Shown piece after piece: positions 7,572-16,680 of a stretch of 64,000 nt of DNA. The stretch spans positions 310,001 through 374,000 of the forward strand of contig NZ_JBBKBA010000003.1 of assembly GCF_038404985.1 (NCBI RefSeq), given 5' to 3'. Source of the stretch: Ferrovibrio sp. MS7. GTDB taxonomy: Bacteria > Pseudomonadota > Alphaproteobacteria > Ferrovibrionales > Ferrovibrionaceae. How positions within the stretch are numbered: position 1 is the first letter of the stretch; every line of letters starts with the position of its first letter. Below the pieces are notes generated by a model. It made no database searches. It was not told the DNA's origin and was given only the letters and a program-made list of their open reading frames with translations. The position numbers and the translations under genes are program-made.

Positions 7572-8111
7572 CGCGGCAATGCTGGTCTTGCTCATTTTTA
7601 GGTGTGTTGGGTTGCACACTGTAGAGTCTTTGCTGGCTAAGTCGGAGCCCAGAAAATAGTAATCAACTGGGCATCAGCAGGAGGGATGAAGCGGGATATT
7701 CGGAGATTAAAGGGGGGATACACGAAACCGATCACAAAGCCGCATGTATCAAAGCGAAAATTCGAATTCCCCCTCACTTCACGCCCACTTACCAATTTGC
7801 CAGTATGTGCCTATGTCCTACTGTATGGTAAGTCAGTAGCTGACTCACTGTTTCGGCAGTCATACAAAGAAGTGCATAGATAGACTTAAGACTGTGGTTT
7901 CAATAGTACTGTCTCTCTAACCCAAACATGCATCGCAATAGTGTATAGAGCCGAGAGCTCGCTTCCCAATTTCGTTCAAACCAACTATCTACTTTACTAT
8001 CTACATCGATCAGCCGCCCGCAAAGCAAGTTACTGATTTACAACAACATAAAATAAGGGTCGCCGCCTCCCGTAGGGGTCGCCACCTATTTTTCTTGAAA
8101 ATCCGGGTTAT
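7572..8111. other. AT-rich stretch without a supported gene, edge of the accessory region
   Basis: About 540 bases, clearly more AT-rich than the sequence after 8112. It holds a 65-codon frame (7686-7883) without homology-like features and with its ribosome-binding site pressed against the start codon. Near its right end an 11-12 base unit occurs twice with a 19-base period (gggtcgccgcct at 8058, gggtcgccacct at 8077). The stretch marks the change from accessory sequence to the conserved recJ operon. No integrase, tRNA or clear attachment site is visible. Confidence 0.4.
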
Positions 8112-9923
8112 TCACGCCACGTGAGCGGCGTCTTCCAGCACAAGCTGGATGCGGCGCTCGCCGCGCCAGTAATCGGCGCGCAGATGGCCGGCGAGATGCA
8201 TCGGGCGGCCGGTACTGCGGGCCGCGATCAGCGCCTCGGCAAGTTCCGAACCCTTGGCGCTGCCGCCGCCATCCATGACGCGGAAGGCGATGCCGCGCAG
8301 CCGTGGCCCGTCGCCGCTTTCCGAACAGACCAGCAGGCGCAGATGGCGCTCGCCCACCACATCGGCCTGCAGGATGCGGGCGCGGGTGATGACAAAGCGC
8401 GGCTCGGCATTGCCCGAGCCATAGGGGCCGAGCATTTCAAGCTTCTCGTAAAGTTCCGTCGAACAGCCGCCGACATGCAGCGCGCCATCGAGGCCGAGGC
8501 TGGCATCGGCGCCGGCCTTGGCCACCTGTGGCGCCAACCGGGCGCTGAGGAAATCGTTCAGCGCCTGGATGCCATCGGCTGCCACCGTGAGTCCCGCCGC
8601 CATGGCATGGCCGCCACCATTCACCAGTAGGCCGGCCTGCTTCGCCGCCACCACGGCGCCGCCGAGATCGACGCCCGGCACCGAACGGCCCGAGCCTTTG
8701 GCAAGGCCGTTGTCTTCAATCGCCAGCACGAAGCTCGGCCGCCCCGCCGCCTCGCGGATCCGCGCGGCGACAATGCCGATCACGCCGGGATGCCAGCCCG
8801 CGCCAGCCACCAGCGCCAACGGCGCCTCATCAGGGATGGCTTGCAGCGCCAGCATGGCATCCGCCAGCACAAGCTGCTCGATCTCCTGGCGCTCCTTGTT
8901 CAGGCGGTCGAGTTCGCGCGCCAGATTGGCCGCCTCGCGCGGATCGTCGCTGGCGAGCAGCCGCGCGCCGAGATCGGACAGGCCGACGCGGCCACCGGCA
9001 TTGACGCGCGGCCCGAGCAGGAAGCCGAGATGATAGGCGCCGGGCGGTTCGTTCAGACCGGCGACATCGGCAAGCGCCGCCAGGCCGACATTGCCGCGCC
9101 CGCGCAGCACCTTGATGCCTTGCGTCACCAGGGCGCGGTTTAGGCCGGTGAGCGGCACGACATCGCAGACCGTGCCGAGCGCCACCAGATCGAGCCAGCT
9201 GAGCAGGTCCGGCTCCGCGCCTTGCGCATAATAGCCGCGCTGGCGCAAAGCGCGGTTCAACGCCACCAGCAGCAGGAAGGCAACGCCGACGGCGGCAAGC
9301 TGGCCGTGGCCGGGCTGCTCATCCAGGCGATTGGGATTCACCACGGCCACCGCTTCCGGCAGATGCGGTTCGGCGAGATGGTGGTCGATCACCACCACAT
9401 CGAGGCCGAGCTTCTTGGCTTCCGCCAGCGGCTCGAAGGACAGCGTGCCGCAATCGACCGTGACGACGACGCGCACGCCCTCCTCTGCCAGCTTGCGCAT
9501 CGCCGGTGCGTTCGGGCCATAGCCTTCCTTCTGGCGGTCCGGGATATAGACCCGCAGCGGCCGGCCGATGGCCGAGAAGAACCGCTTCAGCAGCGCCGAG
9601 GAGGTGGCGCCATCCACGTCATAGTCGCCGAACACCGCCACCCGCTCGTTGCGCTCGATGGCCACGGCCAGCCGCGTGGCCGCCGTATCCATGTCGTGAA
9701 AGCGCGAGGGATCGGGCAGCAGGCGGCGCAGCGAGGGCTTGAGGAAATCCTCCACCGTCTCCGGGTCAACGCCGCGCCCGGCCAGCACGCGGCCCAATAT
9801 TTCCGGCAGGCCGGCGCGCTGCGCCAAAGCCAAGCCGATGCGGTCATCGCCGCTGCGCAGCCGCCAGCGCCGCCCCTGCAGGGATTTATTGACGCCGAGG
9901 AAGGCTTCCGGCTGCGGCTGCAT
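8112..9923 (-). CDS. recJ: Single-stranded-DNA-specific exonuclease RecJ
   Basis: 603 residues, a usual length for RecJ, a 5'-to-3' single-strand exonuclease acting in recombination and mismatch repair. The DHH catalytic motifs are clear: GDYDVDG at residues 99-105, the DHH triad at 180-182 in VVIDHHLAEP, GRVGLSDLGARLL near 313, GWHPGVIGIVAARI near 375 and the DHHA1 motif GGGHAMAAGL near 440. The C-terminal OB-like part follows. It starts three bases after the glpX stop, so it is the last gene of the alaC-hom-glpX-recJ operon, an order I recall from other Rhodospirillales. Confidence 0.97.
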   Translation of the reverse strand: MQPQPEAFLGVNKSLQGRRWRLRSGDDRIGLALAQRAGLPEILGRVLAGRGVDPETVEDFLKPSLRRLLPDPSRFHDMDTAATRLAVAIERNERVAVFGDYDVDGATSSALLKRFFSAIGRPLRVYIPDRQKEGYGPNAPAMRKLAEEGVRVVVTVDCGTLSFEPLAEAKKLGLDVVVIDHHLAEPHLPEAVAVVNPNRLDEQPGHGQLAAVGVAFLLLVALNRALRQRGYYAQGAEPDLLSWLDLVALGTVCDVVPLTGLNRALVTQGIKVLRGRGNVGLAALADVAGLNEPPGAYHLGFLLGPRVNAGGRVGLSDLGARLLASDDPREAANLARELDRLNKERQEIEQLVLADAMLALQAIPDEAPLALVAGAGWHPGVIGIVAARIREAAGRPSFVLAIEDNGLAKGSGRSVPGVDLGGAVVAAKQAGLLVNGGGHAMAAGLTVAADGIQALNDFLSARLAPQVAKAGADASLGLDGALHVGGCSTELYEKLEMLGPYGSGNAEPRFVITRARILQADVVGERHLRLLVCSESGDGPRLRGIAFRVMDGGGSAKGSELAEALIAARSTGRPMHLAGHLRADYWRGERRIQLVLEDAAHVA

Positions 9924-9926
9924 CGC

Positions 9927-10907
9927 TCAATCGAGCGCGTGCAGGATCACCGCCTCGATGCGGCGGATGGTGCGGGTCTCGGAGCGCATCGAGACCGAAT
10001 GCACCTTGTGGCCGACTGCGGCGCGTTTGACGCCGGACAGCAGCGAGCCATCAGTGACGCCGGTGGCGGCGAAGATCACGTCGCCCGAGGCCAGGTCGGT
10101 GATCTCGTATTTGCGGTCCAGTTTCTCGATACCGAGCCGGCGGGCGCGCGAACGCTCATCCTCGTTGCGGAAGATCAGCCGGCCCTGCATCTGGCCGCCG
10201 ATGCAGCGCAGGGCCGCCGCTGCCAGCACGCCTTCCGGCGCGCCGCCAGAGCCCATGTAGATGTCGATGCCGGTATCGCTGTCGGTGGTGGCGATGACGC
10301 CGGCAATGTCGCCATCCGAGATCAGCGCCACGCGGGCGCCGGTGGCGCGCACCGCGTTGATCAGTTCCATATGGCGCGGGCGATCAAGGATGCAGACAGT
10401 GAGATCGGATACCGCGACATTCTTGGCCGCCGCCAGGGATTTGAGATTCTCGGCCGGGCTGCGATCAAGATCGACCACGCCGGGCGGCAGGCCGGCACCC
10501 ACCGCGATCTTGTCCATGTAGACATCCGGCGCATGCAGGAAGCAGCCGGCATTGGCAAACGCGATCACCGCCATCGCATTGGGTGCGCCCTTGGCGGCAT
10601 TGGAGGTGCCTTCCAGCGGATCCAGCGCGATATCGATGGCCGGCCCCTTGCCGCTGCCGACTTCCTGGCCGACGAACAGGCGCGGCACGTCATCACGTTC
10701 ACCCAGCCCAATCACCACCTTGCCGGCGATGTTCACGGCTTCCAGCGCCTTCAGCATCGCCGCCGAGGCGGCTTCGTCGGCGGCCTGCTCGTCACCCAGG
10801 CCGATCAGGCCGGCGGCGGCAATGGCGGCGGCTTCAGTCACGCGCACGGCTTCGAGCGTCAAGTTGCGCTCCATCGAAATGCTCTTCGCCGCCTTCGCCT
10901 TGGCCAT
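9927..10907 (-). CDS. glpX: Class II fructose-1,6-bisphosphatase GlpX
   Basis: 326 residues from the second of two adjacent ATGs (10907; the other is at 10910). The second is better spaced from the GAGG ribosome-binding site. It hydrolyses fructose-1,6-bisphosphate in gluconeogenesis, needing a divalent metal. The lithium-sensitive phosphatase signature is present as IALDPLEGTSNAAKG near residue 80, and other GlpX marks include GDGDIAG-like and YMGSGGAPEGVLAAAAL segments. It lies between hom and recJ in a tight operon, with only four to seven bases from the hom stop. Confidence 0.95.
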   Translation of the reverse strand: MAKAKAAKSISMERNLTLEAVRVTEAAAIAAAGLIGLGDEQAADEAASAAMLKALEAVNIAGKVVIGLGERDDVPRLFVGQEVGSGKGPAIDIALDPLEGTSNAAKGAPNAMAVIAFANAGCFLHAPDVYMDKIAVGAGLPPGVVDLDRSPAENLKSLAAAKNVAVSDLTVCILDRPRHMELINAVRATGARVALISDGDIAGVIATTDSDTGIDIYMGSGGAPEGVLAAAALRCIGGQMQGRLIFRNEDERSRARRLGIEKLDRKYEITDLASGDVIFAATGVTDGSLLSGVKRAAVGHKVHSVSMRSETRTIRRIEAVILHALD

Positions 10908-10914
10908 CATTGCC

Positions 10915-12234
10915 TCACAGCGTTTCGATACGGATCAGGCGCGGCGCTTCCTGCATGGAGCGCAGCTTGGCGATCCGCTTCAGTGCCCGCACCATATCGG
11001 CCTCGCGGGCTTCATGGCTGATCAGCAGCACCGCCACCGGGGTATTCTCGCCCTCGGCACGGCCACGCTGCACCAGGCTTTCAATCGAGATCTTGTGGTC
11101 GCGCAGCACCGCCGAAACATCGGCCAGCACGCCCGGCCGGTCCTTCACCAGCAGGCGGATATAATAGCGGCCGACATGATCGGCCATCGCTGCTGACTTG
11201 AGCTTGCCGAGCTTCGCCGCCGGCACGCCGAAGGCGAAGCCGCTGCGACCCGCGGCGATATCGGCGAGATCGGCTACCACGGCCGAAGCGGTCGGGTTCT
11301 GGCCGGCGCCCCGGCCCTCGAACATCACCGGGCCGACGAAATCGCCTTCGGCGGCAACGGCGTTGAACACGCCATCGACATGGGCAATCGGCGTGTTGGC
11401 CGGCACCATGCAGGGATGCACACGTTGTTCGATGCCGCGCGGCGTACGGCGCGCGATGGCCAGCAGCTTGATGCGGTAGCCGAATTCGCGCGCGAACGCG
11501 ATATCCACCGCCGAGACATGGCGGATGCCTTCCACATGCACGGCCTTGAAATCGACCTTGGTGTTGAAGGCCAGTGCGGTCAGCACGGTCAGCTTATGCG
11601 CGGCGTCGATGCCATCGACATCGAAGCTCGGATCGGCCTCGGCATAGCCGAGCTTCTGCGCATCGGCGAGCACGGCGCTGAAATCGCCGCCCTTCTCGCG
11701 CATCTCGGTGAGGATGTAGTTGCAGGTGCCGTTGAGAATGCCGTGCACGCGCTTCACGTTGTTGCCGGCCAATCCCTCGCGCAGCGCCTTGAGGATCGGG
11801 ATACCGCCCGCCACCGCCGCCTCGAAAGCCAGCGGCACGCCGGCCTGCTCGGCAGCCAGCGCCAGCTTGTCGCCCTGCATGGCAAGCAGGGCTTTATTCG
11901 CCGTCACCACGCCCTTGCCGTTGCGCAGCGCGGTTTCGCAGAGTTCCTTGGCAACGCCGCCGGAGCCGCCGATCAGCTCGACCACCACATCCACATCGGG
12001 ATCCTTGGCGATATCGACGGCATTGCTGTACCAGCGCCACTGACCTGCCGGCAGACCGCGCTTCTTGCGCTTGTCGCGCGCTGAAACCGCCACCACCTGG
12101 ATCGGGCGGCCGCCGCGCGCGGCCAGCAGGCCGGCCTGTTCATGCAGCAGGCGCACCACACCAGCGCCGACAACGCCGAGGCCGGCGATACCAACGCGCA
12201 ACGGCGACTGCTTGGACGATGCAGAACGAGCCAT
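10915..12234 (-). CDS. hom: Homoserine dehydrogenase with C-terminal ACT domain
   Basis: 439 residues. It reduces aspartate semialdehyde to homoserine, the branch point to threonine and methionine. The Rossmann motif GIAGLGVVGAGVV is at about 16-28, the NGK-TANKALLA segment around 107-118 and the catalytic region LGYAEADPSFDVDG near 198. A C-terminal ACT domain (about 355-435, starting YYIRLLVKDRPGVLADVSAV) suggests feedback control by an amino acid, usually threonine. Its ATG overlaps the stop of the upstream aminotransferase gene by one base. Confidence 0.96.
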   Translation of the reverse strand: MARSASSKQSPLRVGIAGLGVVGAGVVRLLHEQAGLLAARGGRPIQVVAVSARDKRKKRGLPAGQWRWYSNAVDIAKDPDVDVVVELIGGSGGVAKELCETALRNGKGVVTANKALLAMQGDKLALAAEQAGVPLAFEAAVAGGIPILKALREGLAGNNVKRVHGILNGTCNYILTEMREKGGDFSAVLADAQKLGYAEADPSFDVDGIDAAHKLTVLTALAFNTKVDFKAVHVEGIRHVSAVDIAFAREFGYRIKLLAIARRTPRGIEQRVHPCMVPANTPIAHVDGVFNAVAAEGDFVGPVMFEGRGAGQNPTASAVVADLADIAAGRSGFAFGVPAAKLGKLKSAAMADHVGRYYIRLLVKDRPGVLADVSAVLRDHKISIESLVQRGRAEGENTPVAVLLISHEAREADMVRALKRIAKLRSMQEAPRLIRIETL

Positions 12235-13451
12235 CAGCCAGCCACCTTCTTCAACGGCGCCTCTTCCTGATTGGAGGGCGAACCCAGCAGGCGCTTGATA
12301 TTCTTCACCGCCTGGCGCGTACGGTGCTCATTCTCGACAAAGGCGAGACGGACGAAGTTGTCGCCGTATTCGCCGAAGCCGATGCCCGGCGCCACCGCCA
12401 CCTTGGCCTCGCGCAGCAGCAGCTTGGAGAACTCCACCGAGCCGAGATGGGCGTAGCGTTCCGGGATCGGCGCCCAGGCGAACATCGAGGCATTCGGGTT
12501 CGGGATTTCCCAACCGGCCTGGGTCAGGCCCTGCACCAGCACATCGCGGCGCGATTTGTAGACGCCACGGATTTCCTCGACGCAATCCTGCGGCCCGTTC
12601 AGCGCCGCCGTGGCCGCCACCTGGATCGGCGTGAAGGCGCCGTAATCGAGATAGGACTTCACGCGGGCCAGCGCGCCGACCAGCTTGGCATTGCCGGCAC
12701 CGAAGCCGATGCGCCAGCCCGGCATGTTGTAGGTCTTGGACAGCGAGGTGAATTCGATGGCGACATCGCGCGCACCCGGCACCTGCAGGATCGAGGGCGG
12801 CGGGTTGCCATCGAAATAGATCTCCGAATAGGCCAGGTCAGAGATGATCCACATGTTGCGCTTCTTGGCGAAATCCACCACCGCCGCGTAGAAGTCGAGA
12901 TCGACGGTCATCGCGGTCGGGTTGGCCGGGAAGCTGACGATCAGCGCGATCGGCGCCGGCACGCTGTGGCGGTAGGCGCGATCCAGGCCGGCAAAGAAAT
13001 CGAAGCCCGGGCCGATCGGCACGGAGCGCACATTGGCGCCGGCGATGATGAAGCCGAAGGCATGCATCGGATAGCTCGGGTTCGGCACCAGCACGGTATC
13101 GCCCGGCGCCGAGATCGCCATGGCGAGATTGGCCAGGCCCTCCTTGGAACCGAGCGTGACGATGCATTCCTTATCGGCATCCAGCGTCACGCCGAAGCGG
13201 CGGCCATAGTAATTCGCCAGCGCCTTGCGCAGGCCGGGCACGCCACGGCTGGAGGAATAACGGTGGGCACGCGGGTTCTGCGCCGCTTCCACCAGCTTGG
13301 CGACGATATGCGGCGGGGTCGAATTATCCGGGTTGCCCATGCCGAAGTCGATGATGTCCTCGCCCTGGGCACGCGCCTGGGCCTTCATCCGGTTGACTTC
13401 CTCGAACACGTAGGGCGGCAGGCGCTTGATGCGGTAAAACTCGGTATCCAT
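12234..13451 (-). CDS. alaC: Class I/II aminotransferase, AlaC-like
   Basis: 405 residues from the ATG at 13451, preferred to an upstream ATG at 13496 because the conserved N-terminus (FYRIKRLPPYVFEEVN) begins right there and a GGAA lies just upstream. The protein follows the E. coli alanine transaminase AlaC closely by eye: MGNPDNSTPPHIV, SRGVPGLRKAL, VPNPSYPMHAFG, SLSKTYNMPGWRIGFGAG with the PLP lysine, and VAPGIGFGEYGDNFVRLA. LL-diaminopimelate aminotransferase is a related alternative name often given. It is the first gene of the operon with hom, glpX and recJ; a terminator separates it from the upstream OmpA-like gene. Confidence 0.85.
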   Translation of the reverse strand: MDTEFYRIKRLPPYVFEEVNRMKAQARAQGEDIIDFGMGNPDNSTPPHIVAKLVEAAQNPRAHRYSSSRGVPGLRKALANYYGRRFGVTLDADKECIVTLGSKEGLANLAMAISAPGDTVLVPNPSYPMHAFGFIIAGANVRSVPIGPGFDFFAGLDRAYRHSVPAPIALIVSFPANPTAMTVDLDFYAAVVDFAKKRNMWIISDLAYSEIYFDGNPPPSILQVPGARDVAIEFTSLSKTYNMPGWRIGFGAGNAKLVGALARVKSYLDYGAFTPIQVAATAALNGPQDCVEEIRGVYKSRRDVLVQGLTQAGWEIPNPNASMFAWAPIPERYAHLGSVEFSKLLLREAKVAVAPGIGFGEYGDNFVRLAFVENEHRTRQAVKNIKRLLGSPSNQEEAPLKKVAG

Positions 13452-13494
13452 GGCGTAGGTTCCAGTCTGGGAGAAATGAGCCGCCAGAAACGAC

Positions 13495-13519
13495 AAAAGC
13501 GGGACTCGGTGGAGCCCCG
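13495..13519 (-). terminator. Intrinsic terminator after the OmpA-like lipoprotein gene
   Basis: On the minus strand, arms CGGGGCTC and GAGTCCCG (one G-T pair) enclose a short CACC loop-like spacer and are followed by GCTTTTG. It lies between the OmpA-like gene (stop at 13550) and alaC (start 13451), so it separates the two transcription units. Confidence 0.55.
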
Positions 13520-13549
13520 TGCCGCCGCTGCTATCTAGCTCAATGTGGT

Positions 13550-14665
13550 CTAATTTTCGAGATAGATTTCGACGCGGCGGCTTTGTTCGGCGGTAGCGCC
13601 TGCGGCGGCCTGGGTATAGGCCGGGGCTCCCTCTGCCCTGGCCTCCAGAATCATCATGTTGGCCGGCACGTAATGTTTCTGCAGTTCGGCACCCGCGCTC
13701 TGGGCCCGCTTGGCGCTGATATCGGCAGCTTCGATGGTTGCCGAGGCATAGCCGACGACCCGAAGGCGGCCCTTGCCACCGACGCCCTTCTGATAGAAGG
13801 CCACATTCTTGAGCAATTCACGATCGCGCGCGTCCAGGACGGCCGAATTGGCCGCGAACCGCACCACGGCAAGAAGCTGGCGACCGCCAGGCTGCATGGT
13901 AGCCGAAGCCGGCACGGCGCCGGCCCCACCCAGCCCTGCAACCTGGGTTCCGGCCGGCTGGGCAAGCTGCGGCTGGCTCTGGGCCAGGTTCGGCGGCAGC
14001 ACGGTGGCGGCGGAAGCCTGCAGGTTGGCGGCGTAGACCGAACCCATATTGGCGGCGTTGGCTGGCGCCTGATATGCGGGGGCCTGGTAAGCTGGCTGCT
14101 GCGGCGCGGCCTGGGCGGCCGGGGCATTCACCGCCCGCTGGCCGACCGGATCGTTGCGGCCCGCGGCCAGGCGCTGCATCTGCTGCGCCGGCACGGCGCC
14201 GCCTTGGAGCTGCTGGTTGGCCTGGATTTGACCCTGGGCCTGGCCCGGCAAGCCGGGAAGCTGGGTCTGCGGCGCGGCCGGGGCCGGCGGCACCTGGTTG
14301 CCGGTGGCCGGGCGGGCACGGAGCTCTTCGTCCGTATACCGCGCATTACTGCGGTCGGCGGCCAGCGTACCCATGGCCTGGCGGCGGTCGGCACTGCTCG
14401 ACTGCTCCACCGGGCGCGGCGGCACGCGGCCGAGATTGGGGAACCGCTCATCGGTTGCGGCGGTGGCCGGCTTGGTAGCCTGCTGGGTAGCGACCGGATC
14501 ATCATCGCCGAACCAGTTCAGCGGGTTGGCCCAGCTCGCCGCGTCGGACACGGTGGAACAGCCGGGCAGGACCAGCAGGGCGGCAAAGGCAGCAGCCAGC
14601 ATGGCGGCACGGGCGCCAGTCGGGCGCTTGGTCGTCTCTGCCGTGAACTGGCTCTTGCTGCTCAT
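13550..14665 (-). CDS. OmpA-family C-terminal domain lipoprotein
   Basis: 371 residues from the ATG at 14665, which has an AGGAG site seven to eight bases upstream; a GTG directly before it is less likely. A lipoprotein signal with the lipobox LPGC ends at about residue 35, so the protein is exported and lipidated. The middle (about 60-240) is Pro, Ala and Gln rich and probably disordered. The last 110 residues carry an OmpA-like fold: VVRFAANSAVLDARDREL, RLRVVGYASA and ISAKRAQSAGAELQ. In this family that fold binds peptidoglycan. It likely tethers the outer membrane to the wall. Confidence 0.85.
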   Translation of the reverse strand: MSSKSQFTAETTKRPTGARAAMLAAAFAALLVLPGCSTVSDAASWANPLNWFGDDDPVATQQATKPATAATDERFPNLGRVPPRPVEQSSSADRRQAMGTLAADRSNARYTDEELRARPATGNQVPPAPAAPQTQLPGLPGQAQGQIQANQQLQGGAVPAQQMQRLAAGRNDPVGQRAVNAPAAQAAPQQPAYQAPAYQAPANAANMGSVYAANLQASAATVLPPNLAQSQPQLAQPAGTQVAGLGGAGAVPASATMQPGGRQLLAVVRFAANSAVLDARDRELLKNVAFYQKGVGGKGRLRVVGYASATIEAADISAKRAQSAGAELQKHYVPANMMILEARAEGAPAYTQAAAGATAEQSRRVEIYLEN

Positions 14666-14839
14666 CACCGAACTCCTCGAAACCTACCCCGCGCCAATCT
14701 GCCTTGTAGCATCATGGCTTGCGGGCATTACCCACAATCCCGTAACCTCATGTTCCGGCGCCAAGCGGCGGCGGGCGAGCGCGCCATGAATAAGGCCGAC
14801 CGCCCGGAGGAAACGGGGTGAGAGAATAGGGATAGTCGG

Positions 14840-16657
14840 ATGAACAAGCAACCAGACAGTGGCGTGAAGCTTCCCGACCCGACCGAATGGGCCAAGAACT
14901 GGAACGAGATCGCGGAGCAGAGCCAGAAGCTGGTTTCCGAATTCCTTGCCCGCCAGGGTAGCGAACCGCTGCCCTCCCCGGCCGCCATCGCCCCGGACCC
15001 GCTCAACATCGGCTCCGCCTTCATGGAAATGACGGCGAAGATGATGACCAACCCGGAAAAGCTGGTGGAAGCCCAGGTCGAGCTGTGGCGGGCCTATACC
15101 GAGCTGTGGACCTCCTCGGCGCAGCGCTTCATGGGCCAGGAGGCGCAGCCGATCGCCCAGCCGGAAAAGGGCGACAAGCGGTTCAAAGATGCCGCCTGGA
15201 ACGAAAGCTACCTGTTCGACTACATCAAGCAATCCTACCTGCTCACCGCGCGCTGGCTGCAGAAGACCGTGAACGATGTCGACGGCCTGGATGCCAAGAC
15301 ACGTAAGAAGGTGGATTTCTATACCCGCCAGTTCGTCGATGCGATGGCGCCGTCCAACTTCGTGATGACCAATCCGGAAGTGCTGAAGGCGACCATCGAC
15401 AGCAACGGCGAGAATTTGGTCAAGGGCCTGCACAACCTGCTGGAGGATCTGGAGCGCGGCAAGGGCAAGCTGAACATCAAGATGGTGGATGCCAAGGCGT
15501 TCGAGGTCGGCGGCAATGTAGCCACCACGCCGGGCAAGGTTGTCTACCAGAACGACCTGATGCAGCTGATCCAGTACAGCCCGACCACCAAGGAGGTCTA
15601 CACGCGGCCGCTCTACATCGTGCCGCCCTGGATCAACAAGTTTTACATCCTGGACCTCAAGCCGGAGAATTCCTTCATCAAGTGGATGGTGGCGAAGGGC
15701 TACACCGTTTTCGTGGTGTCGTGGAACCAGCCCGATGAGCGCCATGTGGACAAGACCTTCGAAAGCTACATGCGCGAAGGCATCCTGGATGGCCTCGATG
15801 CGGTGAAGCAGGCCACCGGCGAAGAGGAAGTCACTGCCATCGGCTATTGCATCGGCGGCACCCTGATGGCCTCCACCCTGGCTTGGATGGCGGCGCAGGG
15901 CGACAACCGCATCAAGGCTGTCACCTTCTTCGCCGCCCAGGTGGAATTCTCGGAGGCCGGCGAACTCTCGGTGTTCATCGACGAGGAGCAGATCAAGTAT
16001 TTCGAGGAGCTTATGTCGCAGAAGGGCTATCTCGAAGGCACCGAGATGGCGAACACCTTCAACATGCTGCGCGCCAACGACCTGATCTGGTCCTTCGTGG
16101 TCAACAACTACCTGCTGGGCAAGGAGCCCTTCCCGTTCGACCTGCTGTACTGGAATGCCGACGCCACCCGCATGCCGGCGAAGATGCACAGCTTCTATCT
16201 GCGCAACATGTATCAGCGCAATCTGCTGGCCCAGCCCGGCGGCCTGGAATTGGGCGGCCAGAAGATCGACCTGCGCAAGATCAAGATTCCGGTCTACCTG
16301 CAGGCCAGCCGCGAGGATCACATCGCGCCGTTCCGCTCGGTCTACAAGGCATCGCAGCTTTATTCCGGCCCGGTGCGCTTCCTGCTTGCCGGCTCCGGCC
16401 ATATCGCCGGCGTGATCAATCCGCCGGCGGCGAAGAAGTACCAGCACTGGACCAACGACACCAAGACCAACCCGGCCAAGGTCGAGGACTGGATCAAGGG
16501 CGCCACCGAGCATCCCGGCTCATGGTGGGAGGACTGGGATGCCTGGCTCTCGGCGAAGTCCGGTCCGAAGGTGAAGGCGCGCGTGCCGGGTGACGGCAAG
16601 CTCAAGGCCATCGAGGACGCCCCCGGATCCTACGTGAAGAAGCGCATCATCGACTGA
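14840..16657 (+). CDS. phaC: Class I poly(3-hydroxyalkanoate) synthase PhaC
   Basis: 605 residues, typical for class I enzymes, which polymerise (R)-3-hydroxyacyl-CoA into PHA at the granule surface. The lipase-like box is YCIGGT with the nucleophile Cys337. The family segments PPWINKFYILDLKPENSFI, VFVVSWNQPD and YMREGILDG precede it. The catalytic Asp is in SREDHIAPF and the His in GSGHIAGVINPP. The N-terminal PhaC_N domain covers about 75-245. It is transcribed alone; a phasin gene lies 34 kb away at 50774. The convergent LuxR gene begins 23 bases after its stop. Confidence 0.98.
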   Translation: MNKQPDSGVKLPDPTEWAKNWNEIAEQSQKLVSEFLARQGSEPLPSPAAIAPDPLNIGSAFMEMTAKMMTNPEKLVEAQVELWRAYTELWTSSAQRFMGQEAQPIAQPEKGDKRFKDAAWNESYLFDYIKQSYLLTARWLQKTVNDVDGLDAKTRKKVDFYTRQFVDAMAPSNFVMTNPEVLKATIDSNGENLVKGLHNLLEDLERGKGKLNIKMVDAKAFEVGGNVATTPGKVVYQNDLMQLIQYSPTTKEVYTRPLYIVPPWINKFYILDLKPENSFIKWMVAKGYTVFVVSWNQPDERHVDKTFESYMREGILDGLDAVKQATGEEEVTAIGYCIGGTLMASTLAWMAAQGDNRIKAVTFFAAQVEFSEAGELSVFIDEEQIKYFEELMSQKGYLEGTEMANTFNMLRANDLIWSFVVNNYLLGKEPFPFDLLYWNADATRMPAKMHSFYLRNMYQRNLLAQPGGLELGGQKIDLRKIKIPVYLQASREDHIAPFRSVYKASQLYSGPVRFLLAGSGHIAGVINPPAAKKYQHWTNDTKTNPAKVEDWIKGATEHPGSWWEDWDAWLSAKSGPKVKARVPGDGKLKAIEDAPGSYVKKRIID

Positions 16658-16680
16658 TGCGCCAGAGCTGTCCTGCTGCT

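Noticed and set aside
7755-7780. tRNA T-loop-like ttcgaatt as a possible attachment site
   Set aside because: No stem can be formed around it and no tRNA arms are found nearby; it is explained by the palindrome aattcgaatt.
7686-7883. 65-codon frame with an AGGAGG before its ATG
   Set aside because: The purine stretch touches the start codon, so spacing is wrong, and the product shows no recognisable pattern.
9222-11021. 599-codon plus-strand frame opposite recJ and glpX
   Set aside because: Shadow frame in high-GC coding sequence. The minus strand encodes two unmistakable enzymes.
14684-16513. 609-codon frame antisense to phaC
   Set aside because: Shadow of phaC; composition dominated by His, Leu, Gln and Arg and without domain features.
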